Source of the DNA: JACVRM01 sp963755085 | GTDB lineage: Bacteria > Actinomycetota > Thermoleophilia > Gaiellales > Gaiellaceae | DNA: 64,000 bases | Assembly: GCA_963755085.1 (NCBI GenBank) | Contig: CAVWIN010000007.1 | Coordinates: forward strand, 124,001 to 188,000 | Reading direction: 5' to 3' | In this document: positions 60,806-64,000 of the stretch, one piece after another | Layout of the letters: each line of letters starts with the position of its first letter | Position numbering within the stretch: the first letter of the stretch is position 1 | Made by a program: the position numbers and the translations under genes | The notes under the pieces: generated by a model | Databases searched by the model: none | What the model saw: only the letters and a program-made list of their open reading frames with translations | What the model was told of the DNA's origin: nothing

Positions 60806-61582
60806 ATGGGCCGCCGCCCGCCGGGCCTGACGATCGAAGCTCCAACGGCGGGAGGCCGTCACACGACTGTCATCGCGCATCCCGAGACTCCCCACGCCGG
60901 CGCGCGCGCGCGCCCGCCGCTGATCCGGCTCGAGCGCGTCGAGAAGACCTACCGGATGGGCAAGCTCGAGTACCGAGCGCTCCGCGGCGTCGACCTCGAC
61001 GTGGAGGCGGGCGACCTCGTCGCCGTCGTCGGCCCATCGGGGAGCGGGAAGACGACGATCCTCAACCTGATCACCGGCATCGACCGGCCCACGGCCGGCA
61101 GCGTCACCGTCGACGGCAACCGGATCGACGAGATGAGCGAGGAGCAGCTCGCCGTCTGGCGCGGGCAGCACGTCGGCGTCGTGTTCCAGTTCTTCCAGCT
61201 CCTGCCCACGCTGACGGCGCTCGAGAACGCCATCCTGCCGCTCGATTTCGCGCGCAAGGGATCCCGGCGCGAGCGCTGCGACCGCGCGCGGCACAATCTC
61301 GAGCTCGTCGGGCTCGGCGACAAGGGCAGCCACCTACCAGCAGAGCTGTCGGGCGGCGAGCAGCAGCGCGTGGCGATCGCGCGCGCGCTCGCGTCCGACC
61401 CGAAGCTCGTCGTCGGCGACGAGCCGACCGGCAACCTGGACACCGTCACCGCCGCCGAGATGTTCGAGTTGCTCGAGCGTCTGAACGCCGAGGGCAAGAC
61501 GATCGTGTACGTCACGCACGACCTCGAGCTCGCCCGGCGGGCGCACCGGATCGTCTCGATCCGCGACGGCGTCGTCGTCTGA
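60806..61582 (+). CDS. MacB/LolD-type ABC transporter ATPase
   Basis: A 258-residue ATPase: Walker A GPSGSGKTT, Q-loop VVFQFFQLLPT, signature ELSGGEQQRVAIARA, Walker B LVVGDEPTGNLD, switch His in YVTHD. About 40 N-terminal residues before the fold are proline-rich; the start could be further downstream, but the ATG at 60806 is the only ATG before the fold and no ribosome binding site decides it. Partner of the following permease. Confidence 0.9.
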   Translation: MGRRPPGLTIEAPTAGGRHTTVIAHPETPHAGARARPPLIRLERVEKTYRMGKLEYRALRGVDLDVEAGDLVAVVGPSGSGKTTILNLITGIDRPTAGSVTVDGNRIDEMSEEQLAVWRGQHVGVVFQFFQLLPTLTALENAILPLDFARKGSRRERCDRARHNLELVGLGDKGSHLPAELSGGEQQRVAIARALASDPKLVVGDEPTGNLDTVTAAEMFELLERLNAEGKTIVYVTHDLELARRAHRIVSIRDGVVV

Positions 61583-61583
61583 G

Positions 61584-63944
61584 GTGCCGGCCGTGCGCTC
61601 GGCGCTCCTGCGCAAGTCGGTCAGCGATCTCACCCGCAGGCGATCACGAACCTTCTTCGCGTGCCTGACCCTCGCGCTCGCCGTCGCGAGCATCGGCATC
61701 TTCGCGATGCCGGCGCTGATGGATCGCTCGATGCAGGCGGAGGTGAAGGCAGGGAAGCTCGCCGACCTCACCGTTTACACCAACGCGCGTGACTTCACGC
61801 CCGCGCAGATCGCGGCGCTCGAGCGGCTGCCGAACATCCGCGGCGTCGAGCCCCACTCCTACTACTCCGGCCAGGTGTGGATCGGCGCGCGCCGCGCGCC
61901 CGCCTACGTGCTCGGCGTCCCGAACTACGCGAACCAGCATGCGGACGTCGTCCACGTCGCGTCGGGATCCGCCCCGCGGACGGGCGAGGTGCTGACCGAG
62001 GTACAGAACGCGAAGCACGGCCTGCTCGACGTCTCGGCAGGCCAGACGGTGCGGCTCGTCGACTCGAACGGGACCACGGTGCCGCTGCGCGTAAGCGGCG
62101 ACGGCCGGAACCTAAATGGCGGCAAGGACGCGATCGACGACAACGAGGTCGTCCTCTACAGCACGCCCGGCACGGTCGCCTCGCTAAGCGGCGTAGGCGG
62201 CTACTCGGCATTCGCCGTCCGGCTCGACGACAAGCGGCCGGCAGCGGTCACGGCAACGGTCACGCGCCTGCGGCGGGCGTTGTCCGGGTTCACCGCCCTG
62301 CCCGAGATCCGCGCCCGGGGCGATTGGCCCGGCAAGCACGACTTCGAGACGTTCGCCAACTTCTTCTCCGTGATCACCGTGCTCGCGCTGCTCTCGGCGC
62401 TCGTGCTGATCGCGAACACCATGGCGACGCTCGTGGCCGAGCAGACCGGCGAGATCGGGACGATGAAGGCGATCGGCGGACGGCGCAGGCAGATTGCCAT
62501 GGTGTACGTCAAGACGGCGATGCTGCTCGGCGCCGTCGGCACCGTCGCCGGACTCGCGCTCGGGATCGTGCTGTCCAACCTGCTCGTCCGCTACCTCGGC
62601 TCGACGTTCTTCGCGATCGACATCGGTTTCGGCGTCGACTGGACGATCGTCGCGATCAGCGTGCTCGTCGGCGTGCTCGGCCCGGCGCTGGCGGCGCTGC
62701 CGGCGATCCGGCGCGCGACGCGTGTGCCGCTCCGCGAGGCGCTCGAGGCGAGCGGCTCGGCCGTGGGCACGCTCGACGCGTCCGACCGGCTGCTGCGGCG
62801 CATCCGCTTCCTGCCGCGCACGGCGCAGATCGGCGTCCGCAACGCCGGCCGCCGGCGCAGACGGAGTCTCGCGACGATGGCGATCATCGCGCTCGCCGTC
62901 GGCAACCTGCTCGCGATCGTCGGGCTCGCGAGCGGCGTCGCCGCGACGACGCACGCCGAGTGGAAGGACCACGGCGAGGACGTGAAGATCACCTCCGAGA
63001 GCGGACAGGCGCTCGACGCGGGCGCCGCAGGGATCATCCGGATGACGCCCGGCGTCGCCGCCGTCGAGCCGATGTTCGTCCGCGAGATCCGGCTCGGCGG
63101 CAAGGACGGCTACGTCTGGGCGGTCCAGCCGCGGACGATGTTCCACTACCACCTCGCAGACGGGCGCTGGTACACGCCGGCCGAGCAGCGGGCGAAGGCA
63201 CGTGTCGCGGTGGTCGAGCGCAACATCTCGCGGGCCACCGGAGCGCACGTCGGCGACCGGGTCAGCGTCGACACCTCGGCGGGCCCGATCGCCGTGCGCG
63301 TGATCGGGATCGCCACGAACCAGCAGGAGAACGGGACGGCGATCTTCATTCCGCTCGCGACGGTGCAGCGACTTCCTGCCCGACTGACACCAAGCTTCTG
63401 GGTTCGGTTCACGTCACACGATCACCCCTTCGTCGACCGCACGACGACCTCGATCGAGGACGCCCTCGGGTCGAGCGGCTACGGCATCGGGAGCGAGATC
63501 GAGTACGTGGCCGAGGCCGACAACGTCGCATCGAACCGGACGGTCACCACCTCGATCACCGTGCTCGGGTTCCTCATCGTCGCGATCAGCCTGGTCGGGC
63601 TCGCGAACGCACTCACCATGAGCGTGATCGAGCGGACCCGCGAGGTCGGCATCCTGCGTGCGATCGGCGCCCGCGGGCGGGACGTTCGCCGGATCTTCGC
63701 GGCCGAGAGCGTCGCGCTCGCGGTCGGCGGCTGGCTGCTCGGGATCCCCGTCGGCTGGGCTCTCGACCACCTGCTCGTCTGGCTCGTCAAGGAGCAGCTG
63801 AACGTGGTCGTCCCGTTCACCTTCCCGCTCGCGAACGTCGCCTGGGCGCTCGTCGGCACGGTGGTGCTGGCGCTCGTGATCACGTTCTTCCCGATCCGGC
63901 GCGCGGTGCGCTACCGGCCCGGGCAGGCGCTGCGGTACGCGTAA
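61584..63944 (+). CDS. FtsX/MacB-type ABC transporter permease
   Basis: A 786-residue membrane protein with two FtsX-type repeats: helix about 22-45, extracellular domain, three helices about 260-375 (GTMKAIGGRRRQIAMVYVKTAMLL), a second helix about 430-450, extracellular domain, three last helices (GILRAIGARGRDVRRIFAAESVAL). Start GTG at 61584 (or 61593). Complete: the TAA is at 63942-63944. Likely forms an exporter with the ATPase encoded just upstream. Confidence 0.9.
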   Translation: MPAVRSALLRKSVSDLTRRRSRTFFACLTLALAVASIGIFAMPALMDRSMQAEVKAGKLADLTVYTNARDFTPAQIAALERLPNIRGVEPHSYYSGQVWIGARRAPAYVLGVPNYANQHADVVHVASGSAPRTGEVLTEVQNAKHGLLDVSAGQTVRLVDSNGTTVPLRVSGDGRNLNGGKDAIDDNEVVLYSTPGTVASLSGVGGYSAFAVRLDDKRPAAVTATVTRLRRALSGFTALPEIRARGDWPGKHDFETFANFFSVITVLALLSALVLIANTMATLVAEQTGEIGTMKAIGGRRRQIAMVYVKTAMLLGAVGTVAGLALGIVLSNLLVRYLGSTFFAIDIGFGVDWTIVAISVLVGVLGPALAALPAIRRATRVPLREALEASGSAVGTLDASDRLLRRIRFLPRTAQIGVRNAGRRRRRSLATMAIIALAVGNLLAIVGLASGVAATTHAEWKDHGEDVKITSESGQALDAGAAGIIRMTPGVAAVEPMFVREIRLGGKDGYVWAVQPRTMFHYHLADGRWYTPAEQRAKARVAVVERNISRATGAHVGDRVSVDTSAGPIAVRVIGIATNQQENGTAIFIPLATVQRLPARLTPSFWVRFTSHDHPFVDRTTTSIEDALGSSGYGIGSEIEYVAEADNVASNRTVTTSITVLGFLIVAISLVGLANALTMSVIERTREVGILRAIGARGRDVRRIFAAESVALAVGGWLLGIPVGWALDHLLVWLVKEQLNVVVPFTFPLANVAWALVGTVVLALVITFFPIRRAVRYRPGQALRYA

Positions 63945-64000
63945 GTTAGGCGGAGTTTCCACGGATCGTGATCATGGCTTCGCGGATGCGGCCACGCCGT

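Overview
The window is GC-rich DNA (visibly around 70% GC) with dense, mostly overlapping genes, many GTG/TTG starts and very few intergenic gaps. Together with the rpsF-ssb-rpsR-rplI-dnaB block and the protein families present (kynureninase, MFS proteins fused to cyclic-nucleotide-binding domains, OsmC/YbdK pairs, HTH-Clp N proteins), it looks like a chromosomal segment of an actinobacterium, most likely of the class Thermoleophilia (Gaiellales/Solirubrobacterales-like). That placement is inference from gene content. I see no tRNA, rRNA, CRISPR array, transposase or prophage.

Layout. 0-1 kb: two small membrane protein genes. 1-13.3 kb: two divergent, fully overlapping operons that look like one signalling and transport system: a multi-GAF/PAS hybrid histidine kinase, an Hpt protein, an MFS transporter fused to a cyclic-nucleotide-binding (CNB) domain and a carnosine-synthase-like ATP-grasp ligase on the minus strand; a receiver-adenylate/guanylate cyclase, a solo CNB protein and a transporter fused to HEAT repeats on the plus strand. 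13.3-19.2 kb: tryptophan degradation (kynureninase, kynurenine formamidase-like hydrolase) divergent from tryptophan synthesis (trpD, trpCF fusion, trpB, trpA). 19.2-21.9 kb: a membrane glycosyltransferase and small proteins. 22-25.4 kb: a two-component system, a STAS protein and a cell-wall amidase. 25.4-29.7 kb: a convergent intergenic region with DnaA-box-like sites and a long inverted repeat, then rpsF-ssb-rpsR-rplI and dnaB, the latter behind a clear promoter and LexA-type box. 29.9-34.3 kb: two lipid-related fusion proteins (P-loop kinase/diacylglycerol kinase; acyl-AMP ligase/ACP/acyltransferase). 35-38.3 kb: purA, purD, purE. 38.3-43.5 kb: an HTH-Clp N regulator, a PPOX protein, phosphoketolase and a compact acetate kinase. 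43.5-49.2 kb: two ABC exporters. 49.2-53.8 kb: tryptophanase, ACT-malic enzyme, formate-THF ligase. 53.9-64 kb: GIN-domain and DUF4389 membrane proteins, a CtpE-like P-type ATPase, OsmC, a YbdK-type ligase and a MacB/FtsX-type ABC transporter.

Five conserved genes (trpB, purA, ackA, an ABC ATPase, fhs twice) each carry an apparent single-base insertion. The protein continues perfectly in the next frame, so these are most probably base-calling or assembly errors and the genes are annotated across the shift. Many starts have no Shine-Dalgarno but have a TAnnnT-type -10 element 6-9 nt upstream, suggesting widespread leaderless transcription; within operons GTGA (also ATGA, and twice apparently CTGA) stop-start overlaps dominate.
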